NCBI GenBank assembly: GCA_019244165.1
Contig: JAFATA010000003.1
Location: forward strand, 1 to 64,000
Direction: 5' to 3'
DNA: 64,000 bases
From: Pseudonocardiales bacterium
Lineage (GTDB): Bacteria; Actinomycetota; Actinomycetes; Mycobacteriales; Pseudonocardiaceae
The translations under genes were made by a program, and so were the position numbers. The notes beneath the pieces are model-generated. The model had not been told where the DNA came from. It saw nothing but the letters and a program-made list of their open reading frames with translations, and searched no databases. Position 1 is the stretch's first letter; each line of letters opens with the position of its first letter. Positions 1 to 9,156 of the stretch are shown here, one piece after another.

Positions 1-279
1 CCGTCAGTGGCGTCGGGGTAGAGCGCGGGTGACGCCGCGCTGATCGTGGATGTGCCTCGGCGATAGCAGAACACTGACGGTGTCTTCCCCGCTCAGCCGG
101 GTACCCCGGACTCCCAACAGACCCCGACGGACTTCCAGCGCCGACCACTAAGCACTCCGGGACCCCCAGACGGCCCCGTTCGACCAGGCACCCGACAGCA
201 GCTTGACCGCAACTAGTCGACGACGTCCTGGGCCGCATCGGTGCCGAGGTGGAGACCAAGCCGCCGTGCTTCCCACTAG

Positions 280-1476
280 CTATTCTGGCAAGCCTGCCCG
301 GTGGGCCATTCTGCGCAGTTCGGTGCCGAGGGCGTCGCTGCGTATGCGGGGGAGCAGCGTGGCGATGGCCTCGCGGACATGTGGATCCCGCAGGACCATG
401 GCGGGAAAGATGCTCTCCGCCGTGCGCAGCGCCCGCACCGCGTCATCATGGCGTCCCCGTAGCTGAGCCAGCGCGCGGCCGACATGGACCCAATACACGG
501 ACCGGTTCACCACGAGAGGGATACGCTCGGGGTCGATCTGCTGCGCGATCCGGGCCGCTTGGTCGGACTCGTGGGCTTCCAGGGCCTGCCACATGCGGGC
601 AAGCCCCACATTCACCGGCCCGAACGAAAAGCCCAGGGAGTCGAGTTCATGGGTGGCGCCGAATCGCTCGGCCACCTCAGCGGCGGCATCCATCGGGGCG
701 GCCATATCACCGTACCGGCGCTCCAGCGCAGCAGCCGTCGCGTGGCACTGAGTGACAAAGCCCACCAGCCCTGCGGTGGTGGCGGTAATCGGTGGCAGGG
801 CGATCGACCCAAGTTTGGCCCGCCCCAGCTCCAGGGCCCCACCCAGGAGGACGTTAGCCACGCCGAACTCGGCCACGGCCAGGATGGTGGTCTCGTTGCG
901 CTCCTGGGCCAGGCGGCGGGCGAGGAAGGCACTCCGGCGGACCAGGTCGGTGGGCGCGCCGACGTAGGCTAGCCACATCCGGGTGACGTGCACGTGCAGG
1001 TAGACGGCGAGGTCGAGCAGCTCGGCGTGGTCGGTGCCGGTGGCCAGGGTGGTGTGCAGGTTGCGGATCAGCCCGGGCAGGGTGGTGGCCACCTCAGTGA
1101 ACTGGCAGGCCCGATGTTGGGCGTAGATCTGGGTCACCTGCTCCCGCAGCGCCGCCGCGGGCAGGACCAGGCCCTCGGGGTAGTCAGCGTCGATGGCGTC
1201 CAAGGCCAGGCGGACCGCTTCGATGGTGGAGTCGGTGGGTCCGTTGGCGGGGGCGGGGACCGGCAGCGTGGTCAGCTCGCTGGGGGCGACCTCCAGGGCG
1301 GTGGCCAGCGCGTGGATTTCGGCGAGGGTCACGGCACGCTTACCGTGCTCGACCAGGTGCAGGGTCGATTTGCTCATCCCGGCCAGCCCGGCGATCACCT
1401 TCAGGGACTTGCCTCGGGCGGTGCGGATCCGGTGCAGCCGCCAGCCGATGGTGCGCGCCTGCTCCGCGTCCATCAT
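280..1476 (-). CDS. XRE-family regulator with TPR-like C-terminal domain
   Basis: A 398-residue cytoplasmic DNA-binding regulator. Residues about 8-60 form an XRE-type helix-turn-helix (motif GMSKSTLHLVEHGKRAV, where the recognition helix would sit). The remaining 330 residues are alpha-helical, TPR-like repeats as in many actinomycete XRE regulators that sense a peptide or small ligand. I placed the start at the double ATG at 1476 because AAGG lies 5 nt upstream. The same frame stays open for another 390 nt upstream, described separately. Nothing follows downstream within the window. The target is unknown; the family assignment is firm, the ligand and regulon are not visible. Confidence 0.8.
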   Translation of the reverse strand: MMDAEQARTIGWRLHRIRTARGKSLKVIAGLAGMSKSTLHLVEHGKRAVTLAEIHALATALEVAPSELTTLPVPAPANGPTDSTIEAVRLALDAIDADYPEGLVLPAAALREQVTQIYAQHRACQFTEVATTLPGLIRNLHTTLATGTDHAELLDLAVYLHVHVTRMWLAYVGAPTDLVRRSAFLARRLAQERNETTILAVAEFGVANVLLGGALELGRAKLGSIALPPITATTAGLVGFVTQCHATAAALERRYGDMAAPMDAAAEVAERFGATHELDSLGFSFGPVNVGLARMWQALEAHESDQAARIAQQIDPERIPLVVNRSVYWVHVGRALAQLRGRHDDAVRALRTAESIFPAMVLRDPHVREAIATLLPRIRSDALGTELRRMAHRAGLPE

Positions 1477-1866
1477 GAGACCTTCATTGACCACGGCCGA
1501 CCCCCTACCGCCGATGCCCGCAGGCGATCGACGCAGGGCGGTAAGCCCCGGCGGGGGTGCGCTCCCCAGGTTAGCGGCCGGCTTCCCGGATCGGGTGGGT
1601 AGCCGAGGTACCCGGGGTCGTGCGGGTGGCTCGTCGAGGCCGTTGGCCAGCCGCTGGCTGGTTCCGGCGGCCTCCCAGATCCCGGTCGACAGCTGCGCGG
1701 CCCGGGAAACATCCAGCCGCACCGTGCTCTGCGTGCCGGCGCAGCTCAGATGCAGGGTCACGCTGCCATCCCGGCAGGCGACCAACCGCACGATGCCCTC
1801 GGGGCCGGCACGAGTCAGACCCTGTACGGGCACCACCCAGTTCGCCCGGCTGACGTCACCGTTCAC
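1477..1866 (-). other. in-frame open extension upstream of the XRE gene, possible small ORF
   Basis: This stretch is open in the same frame as the XRE gene below it and begins with an ATG at 1866. The first 79 or so codons have coding-like third positions and a beta-rich look (GIVRLVACRDGSVTLHLSC). The last 50 residues are proline/arginine-rich and do not look like a protein. It could be a separate small protein that lost its stop codon and now reads into the regulator, an N-terminal extension, or chance. I do not recognise the family. Confidence 0.3.
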
Positions 1867-1983
1867 GAGGCCACCGCAGAGGGATCTACGTCCATTCCGA
1901 GCACCCTACGGCACTGATCACTACCAGGCAGCCAACCCCGCCGCGCCCTCGGGGACACCGTTGCCGCGGTGCTGCTAGCTCCT

Positions 1984-2055
1984 GGATACGCCGAGTTCGA
2001 CGGTAGAGCTGTTGGGCGGGCGGTGGTCAGCGTTGCTGTCGAACTCGGCGCATCC
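1984..2055. terminator. palindromic element, copy A, probable terminator of the gnd-HAD operon
   Basis: Two 18-nt arms (1984-2001 and 2038-2055) with the shared core CGCCGAGTTCGAC form an inverted repeat with one mismatch and a 36-nt loop. It lies 28 nt past the stop of the minus-strand HAD gene, where a terminator would be expected. A related, more perfect copy lies at 18930-18989, so this is a small repeated family rather than a unique hairpin. No U-tract is obvious, as is common in actinomycetes. Confidence 0.55.
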
Positions 2056-2083
2056 AGAGCAGGCGGGGCGCGCCGGAGGGGGC

Positions 2084-2782
2084 TTACAGCGGGAGTTCGT
2101 CGGTGAGCGCGGACAGGACGTGATCGGCTCCGGCGCCGGCCAGCGCGTCGGTGGTGTACTCGCCGCTGGCGACGCCGACCGCGATGGCGGCAGCGCCGTG
2201 CGCGGCCGCGATGTCCAAGGGGGTGTCGCCGATGACCCAGACCTGATGGGGGTCCACGGGCATGCCCAGCACCGCACCGGCCCGCTGGATGGCGCGCCGG
2301 GTCAGCTCGGTGCGATCCGCTGAGTCCGAACCGTACCCGCCGAAGTGGAAGTACTTGTTGAGATCGGCACGGGCGAGCTTGATGTGCGCCGCGGACTCGA
2401 CGAGCCCGGTGGTCAGACCCAGCAGATAGCCCCGATCCACCAGCGAGGGCAGCAGCGTGGTCACCCCCGGCAGCACACGGTACCCGGTGGACTGTGCCAC
2501 CGCAGCGGGCAGATGTTCCAGGCGTTTGGCCATCAGCTGGGCCAGCTCGCGCGGGGTGGGTTCGCGGCCGATCACGGCGGTGAAGCTCAGGCGGCCGACC
2601 TCGGGATCGGTTATCCCGGCGTGGGTAGACTCGCGGATGTCAGCGGAAATCCCGTAGAGATCGGCGAACGCCTGGCGCCAGGCGACCGCGCTGGCGCCCC
2701 CGGTCGTGATCAGCGTGCCGTCGATGTCGAACAGGATCGCCAGCACGCCGCCGGGATGCCTGACCGCCTCGGGCGCCGTCAT
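2084..2782 (-). CDS. HAD-superfamily phosphatase, phosphoglycolate phosphatase-like
   Basis: A 232-residue cytosolic phosphatase. Motif I is DIDGT at residues 19-23 (nucleophile Asp19, acid/base Asp21). The motif IV region is GDTPLDIAAAHGA near the C-terminus, typical of the Gph/phosphoglycolate phosphatase branch with an alpha-helical cap. The ATG at 2782 has GGGGGAG 5 nt upstream; a GTG at 2788 overlaps the gnd stop but has no properly spaced site. It is translated directly after gnd (2 nt apart), so it probably removes a phosphorylated sugar by-product of the pentose phosphate pathway, though the substrate is inference. Confidence 0.82.
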   Translation of the reverse strand: MTAPEAVRHPGGVLAILFDIDGTLITTGGASAVAWRQAFADLYGISADIRESTHAGITDPEVGRLSFTAVIGREPTPRELAQLMAKRLEHLPAAVAQSTGYRVLPGVTTLLPSLVDRGYLLGLTTGLVESAAHIKLARADLNKYFHFGGYGSDSADRTELTRRAIQRAGAVLGMPVDPHQVWVIGDTPLDIAAAHGAAAIAVGVASGEYTTDALAGAGADHVLSALTDELPL

Positions 2783-2784
2783 GG

Positions 2785-3804
2785 TCACTCCCCCGCCGGG
2801 CGTTCGACGTGTCCGCCGAATTCCTTGCGCATCGCTGAAATCAGCTTGTCGCCGTAGTCGGCCTCGTGGCGGGAGGTGAAACGCCCATACAGCGCGGTGC
2901 TCAGCACGCCGACGGGCACACCCTCCTCGACGGCGGCCAACACCGTCCAGCGGCCCTCGCCGGAATCCGAGACCCGGCCGCTGAACTCCTCCAGATCCGG
3001 TGACTGGTGCAGGGCGCTGGCGGTCAGGTCGAGCAGCCACGACGCGATCACGGTGCCGCGCCGCCACAGCTCGGCGACCTGCGGGATGTCGAAGTCGTAC
3101 CGGTAGGACTCCGGGTCCCGCAGCGGTGTGGTCTCCGCGTCGGCCAGCGCCTCACGGTTTCCGATGTTGGCGTGGCGCAGCACGTTGAAGCCCTCGGCGT
3201 AGGCGGCCATCAGACCGTACTCGATGCCGTTGTGCACCATCTTGACGAAATGGCCCGCCCCGGGTGGGCCACAATGCAGGTAACCCTGCTCCGCGGTGGT
3301 TGGCTCCCCCTCGTGCCCGGGGGTGCGGACCAGGTCCCCCAGGCCCGGAGCGATCGTCTTGAAGATCGGATCGAGGTGCTCGACCGGGCCGGCCTCCCCG
3401 CCGATCATCAGGCAGTATCCTCGCTGCAGGCCCCACACGCCGCCGCTGGTGCCGACGTCGAGATAGTGGATGCCCCGGGAGGCCAGCGCGCGGGCACGGG
3501 CGATGTCATCGCGGTAATAGCTGTTGCCGCCGTCGATGATGATGTCGCCCGGTTCGAAGTGCGCGGCGAGCTGCTCGACGATCTGGCCGGCCAGCGCGGT
3601 CGGAATCATGATCCACGCTGCCCGGGGGGCACTCAGCTTGGCGGCGAAATCCGCCAGACAGCTCGCGCCGGTCGCCCCGTCATCGGCCAGTTCGGCCACG
3701 GCCTGCTCGTTGACGTCATAGACCACGCAGTCGTGCCCCCCGCGCATCAACCGCCGCACGATGTTCGCGCCCATCCGGCCCAGACCCACCATTCCCAGCT
3801 GCAC
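2785..3804 (-). CDS. gnd: 6-phosphogluconate dehydrogenase, decarboxylating (short GndA-like form)
   Basis: A 339-residue enzyme that oxidises and decarboxylates 6-phosphogluconate to ribulose 5-phosphate with NAD(P)+. The N-terminal Rossmann fold opens with GLGRMG at residues 7-12. The substrate motif GGNSYYRDD and the catalytic GHFVKMVHNGIEYG segment (Lys and Asn) are intact. It is shorter than the roughly 470-residue enteric enzyme, as usual for this actinobacterial and Gram-positive class. I chose the GTG at 3804 because AAGGAGG lies 5 nt upstream. It heads a two-gene minus-strand operon with the HAD phosphatase. Confidence 0.9.
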   Translation of the reverse strand: MQLGMVGLGRMGANIVRRLMRGGHDCVVYDVNEQAVAELADDGATGASCLADFAAKLSAPRAAWIMIPTALAGQIVEQLAAHFEPGDIIIDGGNSYYRDDIARARALASRGIHYLDVGTSGGVWGLQRGYCLMIGGEAGPVEHLDPIFKTIAPGLGDLVRTPGHEGEPTTAEQGYLHCGPPGAGHFVKMVHNGIEYGLMAAYAEGFNVLRHANIGNREALADAETTPLRDPESYRYDFDIPQVAELWRRGTVIASWLLDLTASALHQSPDLEEFSGRVSDSGEGRWTVLAAVEEGVPVGVLSTALYGRFTSRHEADYGDKLISAMRKEFGGHVERPAGE

Positions 3805-3839
3805 CGCAACCTCCTTGCTCGGATTCCCCACCCTGGAGG

Positions 3840-4694
3840 CTAGGAGGGGAGGAGCAGGGAGTGGAAGGGTTCGGTGCCCAAAGCCAGGGAGACCCGGCCC
3901 AGGCCGCCGTAGGCATTGAGGTAGTCCAGCTCTCGGGACAGGTCGCCGACGCCGTTGCTGCCGGCGAGCGGAGCCAGCGCCAAGCTGGCCAGCACCCCCA
4001 GCGCCTTGCCGTCGTGGGTCAGCACGGGGCTGCCCGAGTCACCGGGGATGCCGGGTGTGACGGTATAGCAGGTGTACGACCAGCCGCCGCCTTCCTCGCC
4101 GACGAGGTACCCCTCCTTCTCGGACAGCGGGGTGATCCCGGCCCGCAGGGGCGAGTTGCCGTAGCTCAGCACCGTCTCACCGAGGGGGGCAGGGCCGGTG
4201 ACGATACCGGTGGGCCCCCCGAAGGCCGGCACGCTCGGGTTGACCTTGTCCAGATCAGCCCGGTCGATCTTCACGAGGGCAAGGTCGTTGAAGTCGCAGG
4301 TGTTGGCATCCTTCTCGCCGCGGGCAGCCATGGTGATCCACGAGCTGTACACCAGCCTGCCCGGCTTGCTGGCCCCGGTGATGGTGACCGGGGTGCCCAA
4401 CGGCTTGCTGCCGGCGGTGCAGCCGCTGGTCTGGGTCGGAGCCCCGGTGCCGGCGCAGTGCGCAGCCTGCCCGATGAACACGTCTGTGGCGTTGAAGAAG
4501 ATGAAGTTCGCGGTGCACTGGCCGCCGTCGGTGATGGTCACCACCCCGGGATGCACGGTGGCCTGTGCCGCCGGTGCCCAGCTGGGGCCCGCCGCCGCAG
4601 TGCCGGGCCCCAGCGCAGCGGCTGAGGCCACCACGGCTCCCGTCACCACAGCGCGGACCGCGCGGCAAGGACTAGTCACGGCGCGGTGGTGCAT
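3840..4694 (-). CDS. secreted trypsin-like (S1 family) serine protease
   Basis: A 284-residue exported chymotrypsin-fold protein. The N-terminus has a basic start and a hydrophobic segment ending near TAAAGPSWA, a signal peptide with likely cleavage after residue 34-37. The catalytic triad is visible: His in QAAHCAG, Asp in FNDLALV and Ser in GDSGSPV. The cysteines are placed as in actinomycete secreted S1 proteases. The ATG at 4694 has GGGGAGGG about 9 nt upstream; an earlier in-frame ATG lacks one. It is divergent to the glyoxalase-like gene at 4809 and shares a short promoter region with it. The substrate is unknown. Confidence 0.85.
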   Translation of the reverse strand: MHHRAVTSPCRAVRAVVTGAVVASAAALGPGTAAAGPSWAPAAQATVHPGVVTITDGGQCTANFIFFNATDVFIGQAAHCAGTGAPTQTSGCTAGSKPLGTPVTITGASKPGRLVYSSWITMAARGEKDANTCDFNDLALVKIDRADLDKVNPSVPAFGGPTGIVTGPAPLGETVLSYGNSPLRAGITPLSEKEGYLVGEEGGGWSYTCYTVTPGIPGDSGSPVLTHDGKALGVLASLALAPLAGSNGVGDLSRELDYLNAYGGLGRVSLALGTEPFHSLLLPS

Positions 4695-4808
4695 ACGAAA
4701 TTTCCCTCCCCTGGGACGCCGAAGGCCAGCATTCTGTTCGCAGGCGGGTTGCGGGAGGATAAGAGTACACAGCGCCTCCAAAGGGCCCCCGAGAGGATGA
4801 GAGTCCGG

Positions 4809-5585
4809 ATGTCTCAGCGCACCTCCTACACCCAGGGGACGCCCTGCTGGGTGGACCTGATGACCACCGACCCGGAGGCCGCGAAGTCCTTTTACGGCCA
4901 GCTATTCGGCTGGACGTATGACGACGTGCCGATGCCGCAAGGCCCGGCCTACTCGATGGCGACGAAAGACGGCGTCGCCGCCGCGATCACCGCGCAGCCA
5001 CCGGAGATGGCCGCCGAGGGTGTCCCGCCGCTGTGGAACACCTACCTGGCCGTGGACGACGTCGACGAGGTGGCCGCCCGGGTCGAGCCGGCCGGCGGGA
5101 AGCTGCTGGTGGCGCCGTTCGACGTGATGGACGCCGGGCGGATGGCCGTCGTGACGGACTCGACCGGCGCCGTGGTCGGGCTGTGGCAGGCGAGGAGACA
5201 CCTCGGCGCGGCCCGGGTCAACGAGCCAGGCACGATGTGCTGGAACCAGCTGCTGACCGACAACGAGTACGCCGCGGTGGCGTTCTACCAGCGGGTACTC
5301 GGCCTGACCACCAGCACCATGGAGATCGGCGGAGCCCCGCACACCGTCTTCGTCTCGGGTAGGGACCCCGTCGCCGGGATTTCTGCGGCACCCCCCGGTG
5401 TCCCCCATCACTGGCACGTCTACTTCGCTGTTGAGGATGCCTCCGCCGCCGCGCAGCACGCCACCGAGCTGGGCGGGACCGTGCTGGGCGGACCGATGGA
5501 CATCTCGATCGGCATCAGGGTGACGCTACGCGACCCACAAGGCGGCGTCTTCGGCATCTTCACCCCCAAGGGCCCGAAGCCCTGA
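4809..5585 (+). CDS. double VOC (glyoxalase-fold) protein, Rv0577/TB27.3 type
   Basis: A 258-residue cytosolic protein with two tandem vicinal-oxygen-chelate domains (about 10-125 and 135-255). The sequence GTPCWVDLMTTDPEAAKSFY and the repeats of DDVDEVAARV, SMATKDG and GVPHHWHVYFAVEDA closely follow the Mycobacterium tuberculosis Rv0577 (Cfp30B) family. That protein has been linked to methylglyoxal handling; the enzymatic role here is inference. An ATG lies at 4797 but would sit directly on AGAGG, so I prefer 4809. It is divergent from the secreted protease. Confidence 0.85.
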   Translation: MSQRTSYTQGTPCWVDLMTTDPEAAKSFYGQLFGWTYDDVPMPQGPAYSMATKDGVAAAITAQPPEMAAEGVPPLWNTYLAVDDVDEVAARVEPAGGKLLVAPFDVMDAGRMAVVTDSTGAVVGLWQARRHLGAARVNEPGTMCWNQLLTDNEYAAVAFYQRVLGLTTSTMEIGGAPHTVFVSGRDPVAGISAAPPGVPHHWHVYFAVEDASAAAQHATELGGTVLGGPMDISIGIRVTLRDPQGGVFGIFTPKGPKP

Positions 5586-5721
5586 ACCCAAGGCCCCGAA
5601 ACGTCGGTGAGGTCGAGTTCATGGACACCCACCGATCGAGTGAGAGACGTATTCAGGGATAACGCCCGTCCTCATTCTGGTGCTGAGCCCCTGGTGCTGG
5701 GCCGTAGTCGGGAGGATGAGG

Positions 5722-8700
5722 ATGAGCGTTCGTCTGTCGTCACCGATCGAGGATCTCCAGGATCATTATCAGGTGGTCGTGGTCGGCTCCGGCTACGGCG
5801 GGGCGATCACCGCGTCCCGGCTGGCCCGGGCCGGCGCTCAGGTGTGTCTGCTGGAACGGGGCAAGGAGCTGCATCCGGGCGAGTACCCGGACACCGGCCC
5901 GGAAGCGCTGGCGGAGATGCAGTTCGACCTCCCGGAGCGGCATGTCGGCTCGCGCACCGCGCTGTATGACTTGCGGGTCAACGAGGAGCTCAGCGTATTC
6001 CTGGGGTGTGGGTTGGGGGGCACCTCGCTGGTCAATGCCAACGTCAGCCTGCGGGCCGATGAGCGGGTCTTCGCCGACCCGCGCTGGCCGCAGGCGCTGC
6101 GGGCCGACCTGGGCACGCTCCTGGAAGAGGGTTACCGGCGCGCCGAGGAGATGCTGGCCCCCACGCCGTTGCCGGATAGCGTGGTGGGTCTGAAGAAGCT
6201 GCAGGCCCTGGCCGATTCGTCCAGGGTGCTGCCCGGGCGGTTCACCCGGCCGCCGATCAACGTGACGTTCACCGAGGGCGTCAACCAGGTGGGAGTCGAG
6301 CAGCAGGCGTGCACCCTGTGCGGGGACTGCGTGTCCGGCTGCAACTACGCGGCCAAGAACACCGTGTTGATGAACTACCTGCCGGATGCGAAAAACCACG
6401 GAGCTGAAATCTTCACCCGGGTCGCCGTCCGGTTCCTGGAACGTCGCGACGAGGGCTGGCTGGTGCACTACCAGCCGCTGGACACCGGCCGGGAGCTTTT
6501 CGACGCCCCACCGTTGTTCCTCAGCGCCGAGATCGTGGTGCTCGCCGCGGGCACCCTCGGTTCCACCGAGATCCTGCTGCGCTCCGCGGCGAACGGCTTG
6601 CCGCTCTCCGATCACCTCGGAGCGCGAGTGACCGGAAACGGCGACGTGTTCGCTTTCAGCTACAACAGCGACCCTGAGGTGAACGGGGTCGGGTGGGGTG
6701 CTCGCGCGGGCGAGGAGACCGGGCCGGTCGGGCCATGCATCACCGGGGTGATCGACAGCCGCGACCAGCCCGAGCTGGAGCAGGGAATGGTGATCGAGGA
6801 GGGCGTCATTCCCGGTGCGCTGGCTGATCAGCTACCGCTGGCCTTCGCCGCCGTGGCCCGCGCCGGTGGCATCGACACCGATCCGAGCCTGCAGGAGCGC
6901 ATCCGGCAGCTCGGCCGGGAGCGGGAGAGCCTGATCCTCGGCCCCTACCGGGGGGCGGTCCGCCACACCCAGACCTACCTCGTCATGTCGCACGACGACG
7001 GCAACGGCCACGCCGTGTTGGAGGATGACCGGCTGCGCATCCACTGGCCTCACGTGGGTGACCAAGACGTCTTCAAGCGGATCAGCGCGGCGCTGCGGCG
7101 GGCCACCGAGCCCTTGCATGGCACCTACCTGACCTCCCCGCTCTGGCACCCGGTGCTGGGTGATCGGCTGCTCGCCGCCCATCCGCTGGGCGGTTGCGGG
7201 ATGGCCGAGGACGCCGAGCAAGGTGTGGTGAACCACAAGGGCCAGGTCTTCGCGGGCAGCGTGGGTAGCGCCGTTCACCAGGGCCTGTATGTGTCCGATG
7301 GCTCGGTGATACCCCGCCCGCTGGGGGTGAACCCGCTGCTCACCATCTCGGCGCTGGCCGAGCGGTGCTGTGCGTTGATCGCCCAAGACCGAGGCTGGAC
7401 CATCGACTACACCCTGCCCTCGGTACCGACCGAACCGGCGCCACCGCAGGCGCTGGGCATCGAGTTCACCGAGACCATGGCGGGCTACCTCTCCACCCGG
7501 CTCACCGATGACTACCACGCTGCCGCCCGCCGCGGCCAAGCCGAGGGCTCACCCTGCTCGTTCACCCTCACCATCATCGGCGAGGACCTCGAGCGCATGC
7601 TGAGCGACCCGGACCATCAGTGGCGCATGATCGGCACCGTGAGCGCCCCAGCGCTCTCCGCTGAACCGATCACCGTGACCGACGGGGTGTTCAACCTGTT
7701 CGTGGTGGATCCTGACCGGGTTGAGATGCGCCAGATGCGCTACCGCATGAAGCTGACCACCGAGGAAGGCAGACAGTACTATTTCGTCGGGTTCAAGACT
7801 ATCCACGACGATCCCGGATCAGACGCCTGGTCTGGCACCACGACCCTGTATGTCACGGTGCACGACGGCGAGAGCGACGCCGGGCCGGAGATGGCCCGGG
7901 GAATCCTGAGGATCCGCCCCGAAGACTTAGCGAAAGAACTCACCACGATGACGGTACGAGGAGCCACCAGCACGCAACAGCGACTAGAAGCGATGGCCCG
8001 CTTGGGGGAGTCCTTCGCCGGCACCCTGTTCGATGTCTACGGCGGTGTGCTGCGCCCACTCACCAGGTTCGACGTCGCCGCTCCGGTCCGCAAGAAGCGG
8101 CTGCTGAGGGTCTGCGCCCCGGAGATCTACCCGTTCACCACCGACGACGGCGTGGCGCTGCGGCTGACCCGGTACTGGGACGGCTCCCACCACAGCCCCC
8201 ATGGCCCGGTCATCCTGGCCCACGGCCTGGGTGTCTCCAGCCGGATGTTCGCCATCGACACGATCGAGACCAACCTGCTCGAGTTCCTCTACGCGCACGG
8301 CTACGACGTCTGGCTGCTTGACCTGCGGTCCAGCATCGAGCTGCCCGCCTCCGCGGGTCACTTCACCGCCGATGACATCGCCCGGTACGACTACCCGGCT
8401 GCACTCGCCATGGTGCGCAGGGTCACGGGCAAGCCTTCGGTGCAGATGGTGGTGCACTGTTACGGGTCGGTGGCCTTCTTCATGGCGATGCTGGCCGGGC
8501 TGGAGGGGGTGCGCTCGGTCCTCGCCTCGCAGGTCGCCACCCATGTCGTGTGCCCGCCCCTGACCCGCGTCAAGACGGGCCTGCACCTGCCCACGTTCCT
8601 CGAAGCACTCGGCGTGGAATCCCTGACCGCCTACACCGACTCCCACGCCGACTGGCTCAGCCGGTTATACGATCGGTCCCTCGAGCTTTTCCCCGGCGCC

Positions 8701-9138
8701 AGAGGCGAGGAGTGCAACAGCGCGGTCTGTCATCGGATCACCTTCCTGTACTCCCGGCTCTATCAGCACGCCCAGCTCAACAACCCCACGCACGACGCCC
8801 TGCACGAGATGTTCGGGATAGCGAGCACTCGCGAGCTGGAGCACCTGGCACTCATGGTCCGCGACGGCGGCCTGCGCTCTGCCGACGGGCAGGACATCTA
8901 CCTTCCCCACTTGGAGCGCCTCGCCATCCCGATCACCTTCATCCACGGTGCCAAGAATTTCTGTTTCCTGCCGGAGAGCACCGCGACGACGATGGAGATG
9001 TTGCAGCAGCGCAACGGCGCAGGCCTGTACCGGCGCCACGTCATTCCCGGCTACGGCCATATCGACTGCATGTTCGGCAAGCACGCCGCTCGTGACGTGT
9101 ACCCCCTCATCCTCGAGCACCTCGACACAACCAGGTAG
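5722..9138 (+). CDS. GMC oxidoreductase fused to an alpha/beta hydrolase
   Basis: A 1138-residue two-enzyme protein. The first half is a GMC/cholesterol-oxidase-like flavoprotein: FAD motif GSGYGG at 22-27, GTSLVNANV, HPLGGCGM, and the C-terminal VNPLLTISA segment. A ferredoxin-like cysteine cluster (Cys197, 200, 203, 207) is inserted in the FAD domain. After a linker domain (about 620-780), residues 800-1135 form an alpha/beta hydrolase (LAHGLGVSSRMF oxyanion region, His in GYGHID). The nucleophile elbow reads HCYGS, with Cys913 where Ser is usual. The ATG at 5722 follows GGAGG by 6 nt. Likely substrate is a steroid or other lipid alcohol/ester, by family only. Confidence 0.85.
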   Translation: MSVRLSSPIEDLQDHYQVVVVGSGYGGAITASRLARAGAQVCLLERGKELHPGEYPDTGPEALAEMQFDLPERHVGSRTALYDLRVNEELSVFLGCGLGGTSLVNANVSLRADERVFADPRWPQALRADLGTLLEEGYRRAEEMLAPTPLPDSVVGLKKLQALADSSRVLPGRFTRPPINVTFTEGVNQVGVEQQACTLCGDCVSGCNYAAKNTVLMNYLPDAKNHGAEIFTRVAVRFLERRDEGWLVHYQPLDTGRELFDAPPLFLSAEIVVLAAGTLGSTEILLRSAANGLPLSDHLGARVTGNGDVFAFSYNSDPEVNGVGWGARAGEETGPVGPCITGVIDSRDQPELEQGMVIEEGVIPGALADQLPLAFAAVARAGGIDTDPSLQERIRQLGRERESLILGPYRGAVRHTQTYLVMSHDDGNGHAVLEDDRLRIHWPHVGDQDVFKRISAALRRATEPLHGTYLTSPLWHPVLGDRLLAAHPLGGCGMAEDAEQGVVNHKGQVFAGSVGSAVHQGLYVSDGSVIPRPLGVNPLLTISALAERCCALIAQDRGWTIDYTLPSVPTEPAPPQALGIEFTETMAGYLSTRLTDDYHAAARRGQAEGSPCSFTLTIIGEDLERMLSDPDHQWRMIGTVSAPALSAEPITVTDGVFNLFVVDPDRVEMRQMRYRMKLTTEEGRQYYFVGFKTIHDDPGSDAWSGTTTLYVTVHDGESDAGPEMARGILRIRPEDLAKELTTMTVRGATSTQQRLEAMARLGESFAGTLFDVYGGVLRPLTRFDVAAPVRKKRLLRVCAPEIYPFTTDDGVALRLTRYWDGSHHSPHGPVILAHGLGVSSRMFAIDTIETNLLEFLYAHGYDVWLLDLRSSIELPASAGHFTADDIARYDYPAALAMVRRVTGKPSVQMVVHCYGSVAFFMAMLAGLEGVRSVLASQVATHVVCPPLTRVKTGLHLPTFLEALGVESLTAYTDSHADWLSRLYDRSLELFPGARGEECNSAVCHRITFLYSRLYQHAQLNNPTHDALHEMFGIASTRELEHLALMVRDGGLRSADGQDIYLPHLERLAIPITFIHGAKNFCFLPESTATTMEMLQQRNGAGLYRRHVIPGYGHIDCMFGKHAARDVYPLILEHLDTTR

Positions 9139-9156
9139 GGCGAGCTAGAACCCATC

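Noticed and set aside
5740-9120. Long antisense reading frames opposite the GMC/hydrolase fusion
   Set aside because: They are the usual mirror frames of GC-rich codons, lack start sites and family motifs, while the plus frame has clear domains.
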